NCBI GenBank assembly: GCA_018061685.1
Contig: JAGOTR010000005.1
Location: 1-40,207 of the forward strand
Length of the DNA stretch: 40,207 bases
Reading direction: 5' to 3'
DNA from: Candidatus Magasanikiibacteriota bacterium
GTDB taxonomy: Bacteria; Patescibacteriota; Patescibacteriia; Magasanikbacterales; UBA922
Shown here: positions 31,655 through 39,767 of the stretch, piece after piece
Layout of the letters: the number at the start of each line of letters is the position of its first letter
Numbering within the stretch: position 1 is the stretch's first letter
Notes under the pieces: model-generated
Database searches by the model: none
Told to the model about the DNA's origin: nothing
Seen by the model: the letters and a program-made list of their open reading frames with translations, nothing else
Made by a program: the position numbers and the translations under genes

Positions 31655-31849
31655 GGTAATATGCAGATATGCGGATAATGCAGATTTACGGATGTTATTG
31701 ATTTTCGTGTGTTATTCCGAGTTTACCCTGAACCTGCCTGCCGGCAGACAGGCGAAAAGAGACATCAGCCGAATGGAGTCGATCGAAGGGCGAGGAGTGA
31801 CAAAATAAGTATCCGTAAATCTGCATTATCCGCATATCTGCATATTACC
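31655..31849. repeat. 195-bp element with 39-bp perfect terminal inverted repeats
   Basis: The arms at 31655-31693 and 31811-31849 are perfectly complementary over 39 nt. Each arm is built from degenerate octamers: ATGCAGAT, ATGCGGAT, AATGCAGAT, TTACGGAT. Inside lies a CCTGCCTGCCGGCAGACAGG palindrome (31733-31752). A related but diverged inverted repeat is at 33958-34059. There is no transposase. It separates holB from the glycosyltransferase gene. Confidence 0.9.
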
Positions 31850-31856
31850 ATAGCAA

Positions 31857-32996
31857 TCATTCCCCTATCAACGCAGACAGTGTACGCTCTGCCGTTGCAT
31901 GCCACGAAAATTGTTTGGCTCGTTCGTGTCCGTTTTGTATACACTTGGTGCGATAGGGTGCATCATCAATCATGGTAAAAATACCAGCGGCAATACTTGC
32001 GACAGACAGTGGGTCCACAAAGCACAGCGTATCATTCCCCGCTATTTCGGCCATACTGCTGTGTTGTGATGTAACCACAGGCACACCCGAGCCCATCGCT
32101 TCAAGAACCGGTATACCAAACCCTTCGGACAAACTTGGAAATACAAATACTTCGGCAGCAGACAGAATGTATGGAACATCTTCTTGTTCCACCCAACCGG
32201 GCAAGAGAATATCTTGTTTGTAGGGTGATGTGTCAATCGCCTGTTGTACGGCTTCGTACCCATAGCCTGGTTTACCAATGCAGACCAATTGTCGAACCGT
32301 TTGTGGATATGTGTTTTGTACTTCCGTAAATGCTTGAATAAGTCGAGCGGTATTTTTTTTATATTCTTGCCGACCAATCGTGAGAATATATGGCTTTTGT
32401 ATGCCATATTTTTTTAAGACACGATTGGTTTCTGCTGCGTCTTTTTTTGTTGCATATTCTGGTGAATAGCCATGCGCGATGGGCGTTATGTTTTTTTCAA
32501 ATTGTGTACCAAAAAATTCTGTAATCTGTTGTTTGGTATACGCTGATGGGGTAATAATATGACGCGCATGGCGAAGAGCAAATCGTACCGACCACAGCGA
32601 GTACCACTGTTCAAACCAAGAATAACTTTGGGGAAATTCAATAGCGGAAATATCATGTACGGTCATGACCGTGTTTTTTGGGTGAATAAGGGGCATCACA
32701 TGCGCTGGTATCCAGAGGATATCGGGTGTATGAAACAACATCTCGAAACTGAGGCGTGCCTGTGTCCAATATTTTTTGGGTGGCCACTTAAGATGTTTGA
32801 CGCTCCAGCCGATAGGCAGATTGGCGCATTGTGATGTAGGCGGGGTATGAATATATAAAATAACCTGTATTTTTTTGTATAATTCCGGGTTTGTTTGCCA
32901 CATTTTTTTTAATTCCTCAATCACAAAATAGGTGTACCATTCGACTCCTGTTTTTTGCGGCGCGTAGGCGCGAGATGCATCAATACCCAAAATCAT
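31857..32996 (-). CDS. GT4-family glycosyltransferase
   Basis: 379 residues with a GT-B fold. The N-terminal acceptor domain includes GIDASRAYAPQKTGVEWY and MTVHDISAIEFPQSYS. The C-terminal nucleotide-sugar domain has YILTIGRQEYKKNTARLIQAF and the E-x7-E motif in SEGFGIPVLEAMGSGVPVV. Retaining transferases of this type use GDP-mannose, UDP-glucose or similar donors for surface polysaccharide, and the specific sugar cannot be read. ATG 32996 was chosen because it lies 10 nt after ribE and gives the normal MILGIDAS N-terminus. Likely the last gene of the rfk-ribE-GT unit. Confidence 0.92.
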   Translation of the reverse strand: MILGIDASRAYAPQKTGVEWYTYFVIEELKKMWQTNPELYKKIQVILYIHTPPTSQCANLPIGWSVKHLKWPPKKYWTQARLSFEMLFHTPDILWIPAHVMPLIHPKNTVMTVHDISAIEFPQSYSWFEQWYSLWSVRFALRHARHIITPSAYTKQQITEFFGTQFEKNITPIAHGYSPEYATKKDAAETNRVLKKYGIQKPYILTIGRQEYKKNTARLIQAFTEVQNTYPQTVRQLVCIGKPGYGYEAVQQAIDTSPYKQDILLPGWVEQEDVPYILSAAEVFVFPSLSEGFGIPVLEAMGSGVPVVTSQHSSMAEIAGNDTLCFVDPLSVASIAAGIFTMIDDAPYRTKCIQNGHERAKQFSWHATAERTLSALIGE

Positions 32997-33006
32997 GAGA
33001 ACAATA

Positions 33007-33591
33007 TTATCGAGTGGCTTGAGTAATATATTTGGCAATCATATCTATTTCTACATTCAGCATGTCTCCGACCGAGACGTTCTCAAATGTGGTATGGTGT
33101 TGCGTAAATGGGACGAGTGACACGACAAATCCTTCTTTTGTGACGGTTGCAATGGTTAGGCTGACGCCATGCAGAGTAATTGCCCCTTGTGGCACAATAT
33201 AGCGTTGCCATTCACCCGGGAGTGTACATGACACGAGGAGTGTTTCACCTTGCGTTTCTGTATTCATAACTGTCGCAACACAGTCAACATGACCATACAC
33301 AAAGTGCCCTCCAACTTCGTCCCCTACTTTGAGTGATGGTTCTATATTGACGGACATTCCTTCGGTCAGCGCAGAAAATGCTGTTTTTGTTATGGTTTCT
33401 TGCATTACATCAAACACAAGGATTGAGCCATGTATTTCTGTGACGGTTAAACACACGCCCGAAATGGCAACACTTGAGCCCAATTGTACGAGTGCGGCAA
33501 TTGGCCCGGCATCAACCGAGAGTCGATACGTGTTTATAAAGACTTCTTTTTTTTTGATTGTTCCTGTGTGTTGAATAATGCCGGTAAACAT
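33007..33591 (-). CDS. ribE: Riboflavin synthase alpha subunit
   Basis: Dismutates two 6,7-dimethyl-8-ribityllumazine molecules to riboflavin. 194 residues with two lumazine-binding repeats: MFTGIIQHTGTI with SSVAISGVCLTV, and VGGHFVYGHVDCVATV with GAITLHGVSLTIATV. Each has the conserved Ser/Gly/Thr pattern. The partner genes ribA/B, ribD and ribH are not in the window. It is 10 nt downstream of the riboflavin kinase gene and 10 nt upstream of the glycosyltransferase. Confidence 0.96.
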   Translation of the reverse strand: MFTGIIQHTGTIKKKEVFINTYRLSVDAGPIAALVQLGSSVAISGVCLTVTEIHGSILVFDVMQETITKTAFSALTEGMSVNIEPSLKVGDEVGGHFVYGHVDCVATVMNTETQGETLLVSCTLPGEWQRYIVPQGAITLHGVSLTIATVTKEGFVVSLVPFTQHHTTFENVSVGDMLNVEIDMIAKYITQATR

Positions 33592-33601
33592 ATAATTTTT
33601 T

Positions 33602-33949
33602 TTACCTTATGAGTGCGTAAATTTTTATAATATCTTGTGCAATTTTTTCTTTGAGTGCCTCAACTGTTGTATAGGGAATATGATCACTTATTTTGTCTTG
33701 CACTGTCACGGAGAGCTTCTGCCCATAGAGTGACTCCCCTGTGTAGTCGAGAAGATACACTTCTATTTTTTTTCTTTCATGATTCACAATAAGAGCACCC
33801 GTGTAGAGCGTATTATTTGGTAGCGTCACTTTGGCTGCATAAATACCATTCCACGCCGAAACACGTTCAAATGGGGTATCAAGGTTTGCCGTTGGATAGC
33901 CTAATGTTCTTCCAATTTTGTCTCCATGAATCACGGTGCCTTGAAACAT
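33602..33949 (-). CDS. Stand-alone riboflavin kinase (flavokinase domain only)
   Basis: 115 residues equivalent to the C-terminal half of RibF. FQGTVIHGDKIGRTLGYPTANLDTP carries the PTAN motif for Mg-ATP binding. NGIYAAKVT, YTGALIVNHERKKIEVYLLDYTGESLYGQKLSV and VEALKEKIAQDIIKIY complete the fold. It phosphorylates riboflavin to FMN. The N-terminal FAD synthetase domain of ordinary bacterial RibF is absent, and the ATG is well placed, so this is not a truncation at a repeat. FAD formation would need another enzyme, for which the RibL-like protein at 10196 is a candidate. Confidence 0.9.
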   Translation of the reverse strand: MFQGTVIHGDKIGRTLGYPTANLDTPFERVSAWNGIYAAKVTLPNNTLYTGALIVNHERKKIEVYLLDYTGESLYGQKLSVTVQDKISDHIPYTTVEALKEKIAQDIIKIYALIR

Positions 33950-33957
33950 ATAGTTGT

Positions 33958-34059
33958 ATATTCAGATATTCGGATAATTCAGATATACAGATGTGTATAT
34001 CTGGATATTCAGATTCATAGATATATCCGTAGATCTGAACTATCTGAATATCCGAATAT
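33958..34059. repeat. 102-bp imperfect inverted repeat related to the element at 31655
   Basis: Arms at 33958-33992 and 34025-34059 match in 30 of 35 positions. The left arm is made of ATTCAGAT, ATTCGGAT, AATTCAGAT and ATACAGAT, that is, the octamers of the 31655 element with GC changed to TC. The 32-nt centre also contains ATTCAGAT. It lies between ctpA and the riboflavin kinase gene. Confidence 0.85.
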
Positions 34060-34065
34060 GCTAAA

Positions 34066-35292
34066 TTAATTAAGCAATTCTATAGCCCTTTCAACCCCCA
34101 AATCACGAACACCGTTTGGCTGCGTTGCGTCTTCTTTAAACATTTCTTCCAATACTTCGTCTGGTGCCACGCCAACGCCATTAATTTCACGCCCTTTTGG
34201 CGTGAGCCATTTTGCAATAGTTAATTTTAATGCCGAGCCGTCTGGTAATACTTCAAATGTTTGTACCGATCCTTTGCCAAATGTTTGTGTGCCAAGCAAT
34301 GTTGCTTTGTTGTAGTCTTGGAGTGCTCCGGCAACAATTTCTGATCCCGATGCAGTGCCTTCGTCGATAAGAACCACTGTTGGAATACTGGCAAAGCGGC
34401 CGGTACCGGCAGATGGGTATTCACTCATTGATCCATCTTGAAATTGTTCTTTGACAATTGAACCAGACGGAATCCATTCACTTGCTACACGCACAGAGGT
34501 ATCTAAAAATCCACCTGGGTTGGAGCGCAAATCTAAAATAATTCCCTTGGGAGCAGCCAACACAATGTCTTTCATTGCCGCATCAAATTGTGCTTGGGTA
34601 TCTTCGTTAAAATAACTCACGCGGAGGTATATAATATCATGTGATTTTTTTTCCCAAGTCACTGTGGGGATATTAATTTTTTCTCGAATAATAGAAATAT
34701 CGGTGAGTGTTGATGCATTTTTTTTCATGACCGTTAACACGACTGGCGTGCCACGCTTGCCACGAATTTTTGCAATAGCTTGCTCTACCGTGATTCCAGT
34801 TGTATCAACCGTGTCAATCGCAAAAATCGTGTCGCCCTTAGTAAGCCCTGCTTTGTCGGCAGGAGAACTAGGTAGTGGTGCAATAACGGTTAACTGTTCG
34901 TCACGAATACCTATCTCCGCTCCAATGCCTTCAAATTCGCCAGATAAATCTTTGGCAAATTCTTCGGCTTCTTGAGGAGGAAAGTACACAGAATAAGGAT
35001 CGCCTAATCCTTGGACTAATCCTTGTATGGCACTATAAAATAAATCTTCATCTCGTACTGGTTGTTCCACATACCCTTTTTGTACCATGTCCCATACTTT
35101 CCAAAATTGATCAAAACTCACTTCTTCGGAGCGAGTGCGTTGATATAAATCAATTATTTTATTAATTTCTACTTTTCCAGATGTATTGGTGACTTGCGTG
35201 TATGTTTGCACACGCGAGCCGGTAAAGAATCCTACACCAAACAAAAATACACCAATACTACCTCCAAGAATAATTTTTTTTGTACGAGTCAT
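34066..35292 (-). CDS. ctpA: C-terminal processing peptidase (S41 family, PDZ-containing)
   Basis: 408 residues: an N-terminal membrane anchor (about 7-25), an N-terminal helical part, a PDZ domain (about 115-200, with GIGAEIGIRDEQLTVIAPLPSSPADKAGLTKGD), and the S41 protease core. The Ser-Lys dyad is visible as Ser315 in EGTASGSEIVAGAL and Lys340 in TFGKGSVQTF, 25 apart as in the family. Processes or degrades exported proteins at their C-termini. It follows murA by 26 nt, so the two are probably one transcript. Confidence 0.95.
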   Translation of the reverse strand: MTRTKKIILGGSIGVFLFGVGFFTGSRVQTYTQVTNTSGKVEINKIIDLYQRTRSEEVSFDQFWKVWDMVQKGYVEQPVRDEDLFYSAIQGLVQGLGDPYSVYFPPQEAEEFAKDLSGEFEGIGAEIGIRDEQLTVIAPLPSSPADKAGLTKGDTIFAIDTVDTTGITVEQAIAKIRGKRGTPVVLTVMKKNASTLTDISIIREKINIPTVTWEKKSHDIIYLRVSYFNEDTQAQFDAAMKDIVLAAPKGIILDLRSNPGGFLDTSVRVASEWIPSGSIVKEQFQDGSMSEYPSAGTGRFASIPTVVLIDEGTASGSEIVAGALQDYNKATLLGTQTFGKGSVQTFEVLPDGSALKLTIAKWLTPKGREINGVGVAPDEVLEEMFKEDATQPNGVRDLGVERAIELLN

Positions 35293-35318
35293 AAAAAAAG
35301 AAAAAGAATCAGGGTGTA

Positions 35319-36623
35319 TTAGTCTGTTGTTTTTTCTATACGAACACCGATGTTTTGTAAATCAGTGACTAATTGTTCGTAGCCTCGTTCAATAGGATAG
35401 CAATGGCGTAGTATGGATGTTCCTTTGGCAGCAATCATACACAACAGCACCATCATTGCTGGTCGAATGGCTTCGGGGCAGATAAGTTCGTTTGCTTTGA
35501 GTGTTGTTTTGCCTTCTACCATCACACGATGTGGATCGAGCAGGAGCATATTGGCCCCTAATTTTTGAAGTTCTAAGTAATAGATAGCTCGATTTTCATA
35601 TACCCAATCATGAATAAGTGTTCGTCCTTTTGCTTGCGTGGCAATACTCACAAAAAAAGGTACGTTATCAATATTTAAGCCAGGAAATGGTCTGCCATAC
35701 AATTTATCCGGGAGTGCTTTTAATTCTGACGGAATAAGGGTGATATCGACAATGGTAAAATGAGTATTTTTTGATTGTCTTTTTGTATGTACTGACCACT
35801 GTTGCCCCATGATGCGTAATTTTTCGAGTTCTAAAGAAATAAATGCCAATGGGCAATTGGTAATAGTTATGGGAGATTTTGTGGTAATGCCAAGGGCAAT
35901 CCATGTCATGGCAATAATGGGGTCTGGCATAATGGCATACGTCACGGACTGTAATTTTTTTACGCCGGTAATAGTCAAGCTCGTTGTCCCGATACCTTCA
36001 ATTTTTGCGCCCGCAGCAACCAAAAAATAACACAAGTCTTGTACCATATAGTTTGACGAAGCAAAGTCTATGGTGGTAGTGCCTGGTGCAAAAATGGCTG
36101 CCATAATGGCATTTTCTGTTGGCGTGTCACCAGACTCGTACATGACAATGTCTTGTGCTTTGAGTGGCTTGTTTTTTACTTCGTAATACAGGTCTTTTGA
36201 TACCACAGACACCCCAAATTTTTCTAATGCATAGAGGTGGGGTCGTACGGTACGTTGGCCCAGTTTACATCCGCCCGTTTTGTATAATTTGTATGAAGTG
36301 GCACGTGACGCCAAAGCACCAAGTAACAAGAGTGATGACCGTGTTTTGGTACAGGCTTCTTGATTCATTTCCGAGAGTTTTAAGGGCTTCCGACTATCAA
36401 TTTCAAGAACGCCTGTCTCTTTCCATACACAAGAAACGCCAATACTTTGGAGTAATTCCAGCATGCGTTTTACTTCTTGAATATCGGGAACATCTTCAAG
36501 CCGTACAATATTTTGTACCAGCACCGCAGCGCACAAAATACTCATGGTCGCATTTTTTGAAGAGCGAACAGGAATACTCCCGCTTAATTTTTTTCCACCT
36601 TGAATAGTGAATGTTGTTGTCAT
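35319..36623 (-). CDS. murA: UDP-N-acetylglucosamine 1-carboxyvinyltransferase (MurA)
   Basis: First committed step of peptidoglycan synthesis: transfers enolpyruvate from PEP to UDP-GlcNAc. 434 residues in the two-lobed inside-out barrel pattern. Lys23-Asn24 (SSKNATMS), the catalytic-loop Cys119 in KTGGCKLGQRTVRPH, Asp in GLNIDNVPFF, and Arg in EAIRPAMMVL line up with the E. coli active-site residues. Because the Cys is kept, the fosfomycin target residue is present. Overall the sequence is divergent from proteobacterial MurA, so a MurA paralogue with altered role is possible. Confidence 0.9.
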   Translation of the reverse strand: MTTTFTIQGGKKLSGSIPVRSSKNATMSILCAAVLVQNIVRLEDVPDIQEVKRMLELLQSIGVSCVWKETGVLEIDSRKPLKLSEMNQEACTKTRSSLLLLGALASRATSYKLYKTGGCKLGQRTVRPHLYALEKFGVSVVSKDLYYEVKNKPLKAQDIVMYESGDTPTENAIMAAIFAPGTTTIDFASSNYMVQDLCYFLVAAGAKIEGIGTTSLTITGVKKLQSVTYAIMPDPIIAMTWIALGITTKSPITITNCPLAFISLELEKLRIMGQQWSVHTKRQSKNTHFTIVDITLIPSELKALPDKLYGRPFPGLNIDNVPFFVSIATQAKGRTLIHDWVYENRAIYYLELQKLGANMLLLDPHRVMVEGKTTLKANELICPEAIRPAMMVLLCMIAAKGTSILRHCYPIERGYEQLVTDLQNIGVRIEKTTD

Positions 36624-36692
36624 ACAGGTAACAGAATAGGGTTGAGATAGGGCTTTTTTGTATCCAAAATACCTAAAAAAAGCATTGCTCTT

Positions 36693-36720
36693 TTGACAGA
36701 GTATGGTACTATTGTACAGA
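36693..36720 (+). promoter_or_regulatory. Possible promoter for the PEGA-domain gene
   Basis: Perfect -35 TTGACA (36693-36698), a 16-nt spacer and a weak -10 TACAGA (36715-36720). It lies between divergent murA and the PEGA gene and favours the ATG at 36749 over the GTG at 36722. Confidence 0.4.
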
Positions 36721-36748
36721 AGTGATACTAAAAAAGCAATTCTCTTCT

Positions 36749-38062
36749 ATGTTTGATGCTTATCCCCTTTCTCGCCGTATTCGACTGGCTATTATGCTAT
36801 TTTTAGTGGCCGGTTTTTGTGTTATTACTCCATTATTAATTTTGTTTACCGCAGGCTACCGATATAATTGGAGTGAAAAAACACTGGTTACTACGGGCGT
36901 ATTAAGCATTGATATTACCCCAAAAGATGCCTTGGTGTTTGTGAATGATATCCGCATTGAAAAAGATGTGCCCATTCGTCTCACTAATTTAACGCCAAAT
37001 AATTATCATATTCGTATTCAAAGAGACGGCTTTCATGTATGGGAAAAAGACATGACCGTACAAAGCAATCAAACCACGTATATTCGTGATATTTCTTTAT
37101 TAGAACAAAGTACTCCCATGCTTGTTCTTTCTGAAAAAAATACGCCTTCTTTTTCAGCATCGGGTATATTTGCCGCGACCCAAACGTCTGAATCATTTAT
37201 TATTTTTACCATTGAAGGTACCAATCAAACACCTATTTTTTCGGTACCAACAACACAAGAAACAGCGGTTTATTTTTCTTGGTCTCCTTACGATGATTAT
37301 GTGTATATAGTAACGGTGTTGGATGAAAACACCACCGAGTATTTGCTGTCTCCAAATGCACCCGATGGGGTCAAAATATATGAGTCCAAAATACCTCCTA
37401 CTCTTCCTGTTCAATGGGTACGTCAACCAACAGCATCTGTTATGGTACAACGAGAAACCGAAGGGTTACGTAATGTCACATTTACGAGTGCGAATTTGGT
37501 TTCTGACGTGCAGTCGCCTGTGTGGTATGTGGATACGGACAATACCGTATGGACGTTTGATGAAAACACAAATATGCTCACAAATACTCGTGATCCCTCG
37601 CAAGTATTCTTTTTTGAAAAACCTATATTCGGCATTATTGATGTGACTTCCACCTATGTGCTTGCGTTTGATGAGACTAATGCATTTGTCATTCCCAAAG
37701 ATCAAGGCCGCGAGCGTGTGACGCTTCCGTATGGAGCAACCTGGTATAACCGTGGAACAAATGAATGGATTGTTGCGTCAGAATGGGAAATTTGGACTGT
37801 GTATCCAGATGGTACTGCCGAGTTACGAAATAGAACAAGTGATGCCATGCAACAGGTGCTTCCGTTAGACGCAAATGGGCTGTTGTTAGTGGTTCGCAAA
37901 AATAGTTTAGAGGCATTTAATCCAAATCCACTCTACTACACCACACATATATTACTTCGTGATGTGACAATAGAGCATATTGCAGTGAATACACAAGAGA
38001 GAGAAATTATTTTTTGGGGAATGGTTGGAGAAACAACAGGAATTTTTTCTGTACAATACTAG
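36749..38062 (+). CDS. Membrane-anchored PEGA-domain protein with beta-propeller-like C-terminal region
   Basis: About 437 residues. One membrane helix (about 12-38) is followed by a PEGA domain (about 48-118) with TGVLSIDITPKDALVFVNDIRI, PIRLTNLTPNNYHIRIQRDGFHVWEKDMTVQ. The remaining ~310 residues are beta-rich with repeated FSWSPYDDYVYIVTV and EWIVASEWEIWTVYPDGTAEL patterns, like a divergent propeller. It likely resides on the outer face of the membrane and binds surface partners. No catalytic motif. A GTG at 36722 could add nine residues, but ATG 36749 is preferred. Confidence 0.85.
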   Translation: MFDAYPLSRRIRLAIMLFLVAGFCVITPLLILFTAGYRYNWSEKTLVTTGVLSIDITPKDALVFVNDIRIEKDVPIRLTNLTPNNYHIRIQRDGFHVWEKDMTVQSNQTTYIRDISLLEQSTPMLVLSEKNTPSFSASGIFAATQTSESFIIFTIEGTNQTPIFSVPTTQETAVYFSWSPYDDYVYIVTVLDENTTEYLLSPNAPDGVKIYESKIPPTLPVQWVRQPTASVMVQRETEGLRNVTFTSANLVSDVQSPVWYVDTDNTVWTFDENTNMLTNTRDPSQVFFFEKPIFGIIDVTSTYVLAFDETNAFVIPKDQGRERVTLPYGATWYNRGTNEWIVASEWEIWTVYPDGTAELRNRTSDAMQQVLPLDANGLLLVVRKNSLEAFNPNPLYYTTHILLRDVTIEHIAVNTQEREIIFWGMVGETTGIFSVQY

Positions 38063-38076
38063 CGGAGGGAAGAATC

Positions 38077-38376
38077 ATGCATCAGAGTGAAAACAAAAAG
38101 GAGTTTTTGCTGGGGTGCAGGAAGGAAAGAGAGTGGTATATGTTGAAACAAGCATTGACGCGTTTGTTCAAGTGGTTTACGGATATGCTTTATGACTTTG
38201 GGAGCAACACAGAACCAGAAGGAGATACTCCCGTTTCGAAAAAAAACATCCGTTGGATGACGGGAATACCAAAAACTCACAGCTGTAACACACCAAAATT
38301 CACTGCACCCCACCTCTCTCACGATATTTTTTCCCAGTCTTCACCTTCTGCCAAATACCTATCTTTCATACTATAA
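38077..38376 (+). CDS. Possible small protein, doubtful
   Basis: A 99-residue frame starting at ATG 38077, seven nucleotides after a strong GGAGGG ribosome binding site. A second in-frame ATG lies at 38140, behind a purine-rich GGAAGGAAAG stretch. The segment from there, MLKQALTRLFKWFTDMLYDFG, would form a good amphipathic helix. Against it: the frame runs through the cca terminator and 58 nt into cca antisense, the second half is low in hydrophobic residues, and no family is recognisable. Confidence 0.28.
   Translation: MHQSENKKEFLLGCRKEREWYMLKQALTRLFKWFTDMLYDFGSNTEPEGDTPVSKKNIRWMTGIPKTHSCNTPKFTAPHLSHDIFSQSSPSAKYLSFIL
38239..38259 (-). terminator. Probable terminator of cca
   Basis: On the minus strand CATCC, a 3-nt loop and GGATG are followed directly by eight T residues. 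It lies about 60 nt past the cca stop. The stem is short. Confidence 0.5.
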
Positions 38377-39764
38377 AAATATTCAAGCACACGATCATGA
38401 TCATTGGGTACTTCTCCATCAAGAATAGCTCGTTCTAATTCTTTTTTAATTTTCCCAATGGTGGGGCCAGGCTTCAGACCACAGAGCTGCATAATTTCTT
38501 CTCCACGTACTGGCGATTGAAATGCACGGAGCTGGTCTGTTTCAATGACTTCTGCAATACGTTTTTCTAAATAGTCATAATTTTTTAGCCGGCGTACTTT
38601 TTTTTGTTGATTACCCGTTGTAATGTCGGATCGGCAGAGGTGCAATAAATCCGGCAAAAGGTCTCCTAAATTGACAATCAGTCTTCGTACCGCACTATCG
38701 GTCACGCCCTCATCGGTTAATGCAATCGGCTGCAAATGCCAGCGAACTAATTCACTCACATACCATACATCTTGTCGACTAAATTTGAGTCGACGCATAA
38801 TATCTTTTGCCATTTTTTTACCCAAATGTTCATGCATGTCAAACGTCCATCCACGACCGTGTAAAAATTTTTTTGTTTGTGGTTTTGCCACATCATGCAA
38901 GAGTGCGGCTAATCGAAGCAGTGGTTTGGGACTATAGGTGGCAATGGTATCGACCACCGCCAAGGTATGGGTAAAATTATCTTTGTGCATATACCCTTTC
39001 ATTTCTTCTACACCCGAAAGGTCGGTAATTTCTGGCAAACATTCATCTAATAATTTTGTTTGAAATAACAAGGTAAGCCCAATCGATGGCACGGGAGCCG
39101 CAAGTAATTTTATGAGCTCTTCTTGCACCCGTTCTGCCGAAATAATACTCAGGCGTTTTCTATTGGTATGCATGGCGGTGAGTGTATTGGGATCAATAGA
39201 AAAATTGAGTTGTGCGGCAAATCGTGCGGCCCGAAGCATACGAAGTGGGTCGTCAAAAAATGTTTCGTCTGGATTTTTTGGTGTTTTGAGTACGCCTTTT
39301 TCTAAATCTTTTTTTCCGCCAAATGGGTCAATGATAATTCCAAGTGTCCCGTCTTTTTCTATTTTTTGTGCCATGGCATTCACCGTAAAATCACGACGTG
39401 ATAAATCTTCTTCAACACTTGTTTGTTCTACTATAGGTTTTCTTGAACCTGTCTCATACGATTCTTTTCGTGCACCGGCAAATTCTACTTCTAAAAAAAT
39501 TTCATTATTATTTTCTCGATCTAAAAATATATAGCGAGCGGTATCAAAATCGGCAAATTCTACCAGTCTCCCCTCTTCTTCTGTAAATAAGGCGGCAAAT
39601 GCTTTGGCAAATACAATACCACTGCCGTCTACCATACAGTCAATATCTTTTTTTGTTGGTTTCCCGAGCAGTTGATCACGCACAAAACCACCCACGACAT
39701 ATACCGGGGCTGCAATATGTTGTGACACCTGTGCAATATGTGAAAATACAAGCTTTTCTTGCAT
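38319..39764 (-). CDS. cca: CCA-adding tRNA nucleotidyltransferase with HD domain
   Basis: 481 residues. The nucleotidyltransferase head has VYVVGGFVRDQLLG and DIDCMVDG with the catalytic Asp pair, then EEDLSRRDFTVNAMAQKI and FDDPLRMLRAARFAAQLNF, which form the nucleotide-recognition helices. A C-terminal HD phosphohydrolase domain has HTLAVVDTI and LAALLHDVAKPQTKKF. It adds or repairs the 3' CCA of tRNAs. The need is clear here, because both tRNA genes in the window lack encoded CCA. It lies 3 nt downstream of uppP and is probably co-transcribed with it. Confidence 0.95.
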   Translation of the reverse strand: MQEKLVFSHIAQVSQHIAAPVYVVGGFVRDQLLGKPTKKDIDCMVDGSGIVFAKAFAALFTEEEGRLVEFADFDTARYIFLDRENNNEIFLEVEFAGARKESYETGSRKPIVEQTSVEEDLSRRDFTVNAMAQKIEKDGTLGIIIDPFGGKKDLEKGVLKTPKNPDETFFDDPLRMLRAARFAAQLNFSIDPNTLTAMHTNRKRLSIISAERVQEELIKLLAAPVPSIGLTLLFQTKLLDECLPEITDLSGVEEMKGYMHKDNFTHTLAVVDTIATYSPKPLLRLAALLHDVAKPQTKKFLHGRGWTFDMHEHLGKKMAKDIMRRLKFSRQDVWYVSELVRWHLQPIALTDEGVTDSAVRRLIVNLGDLLPDLLHLCRSDITTGNQQKKVRRLKNYDYLEKRIAEVIETDQLRAFQSPVRGEEIMQLCGLKPGPTIGKIKKELERAILDGEVPNDHDRVLEYFYSMKDRYLAEGEDWEKIS

Positions 39765-39767
39765 ACC

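Noticed and set aside
35319-36623. Inactive MurA paralogue
   Set aside because: Lys23-Asn24, Cys119 and the Asp and Arg active-site residues are all kept, so an active enzyme is more likely.
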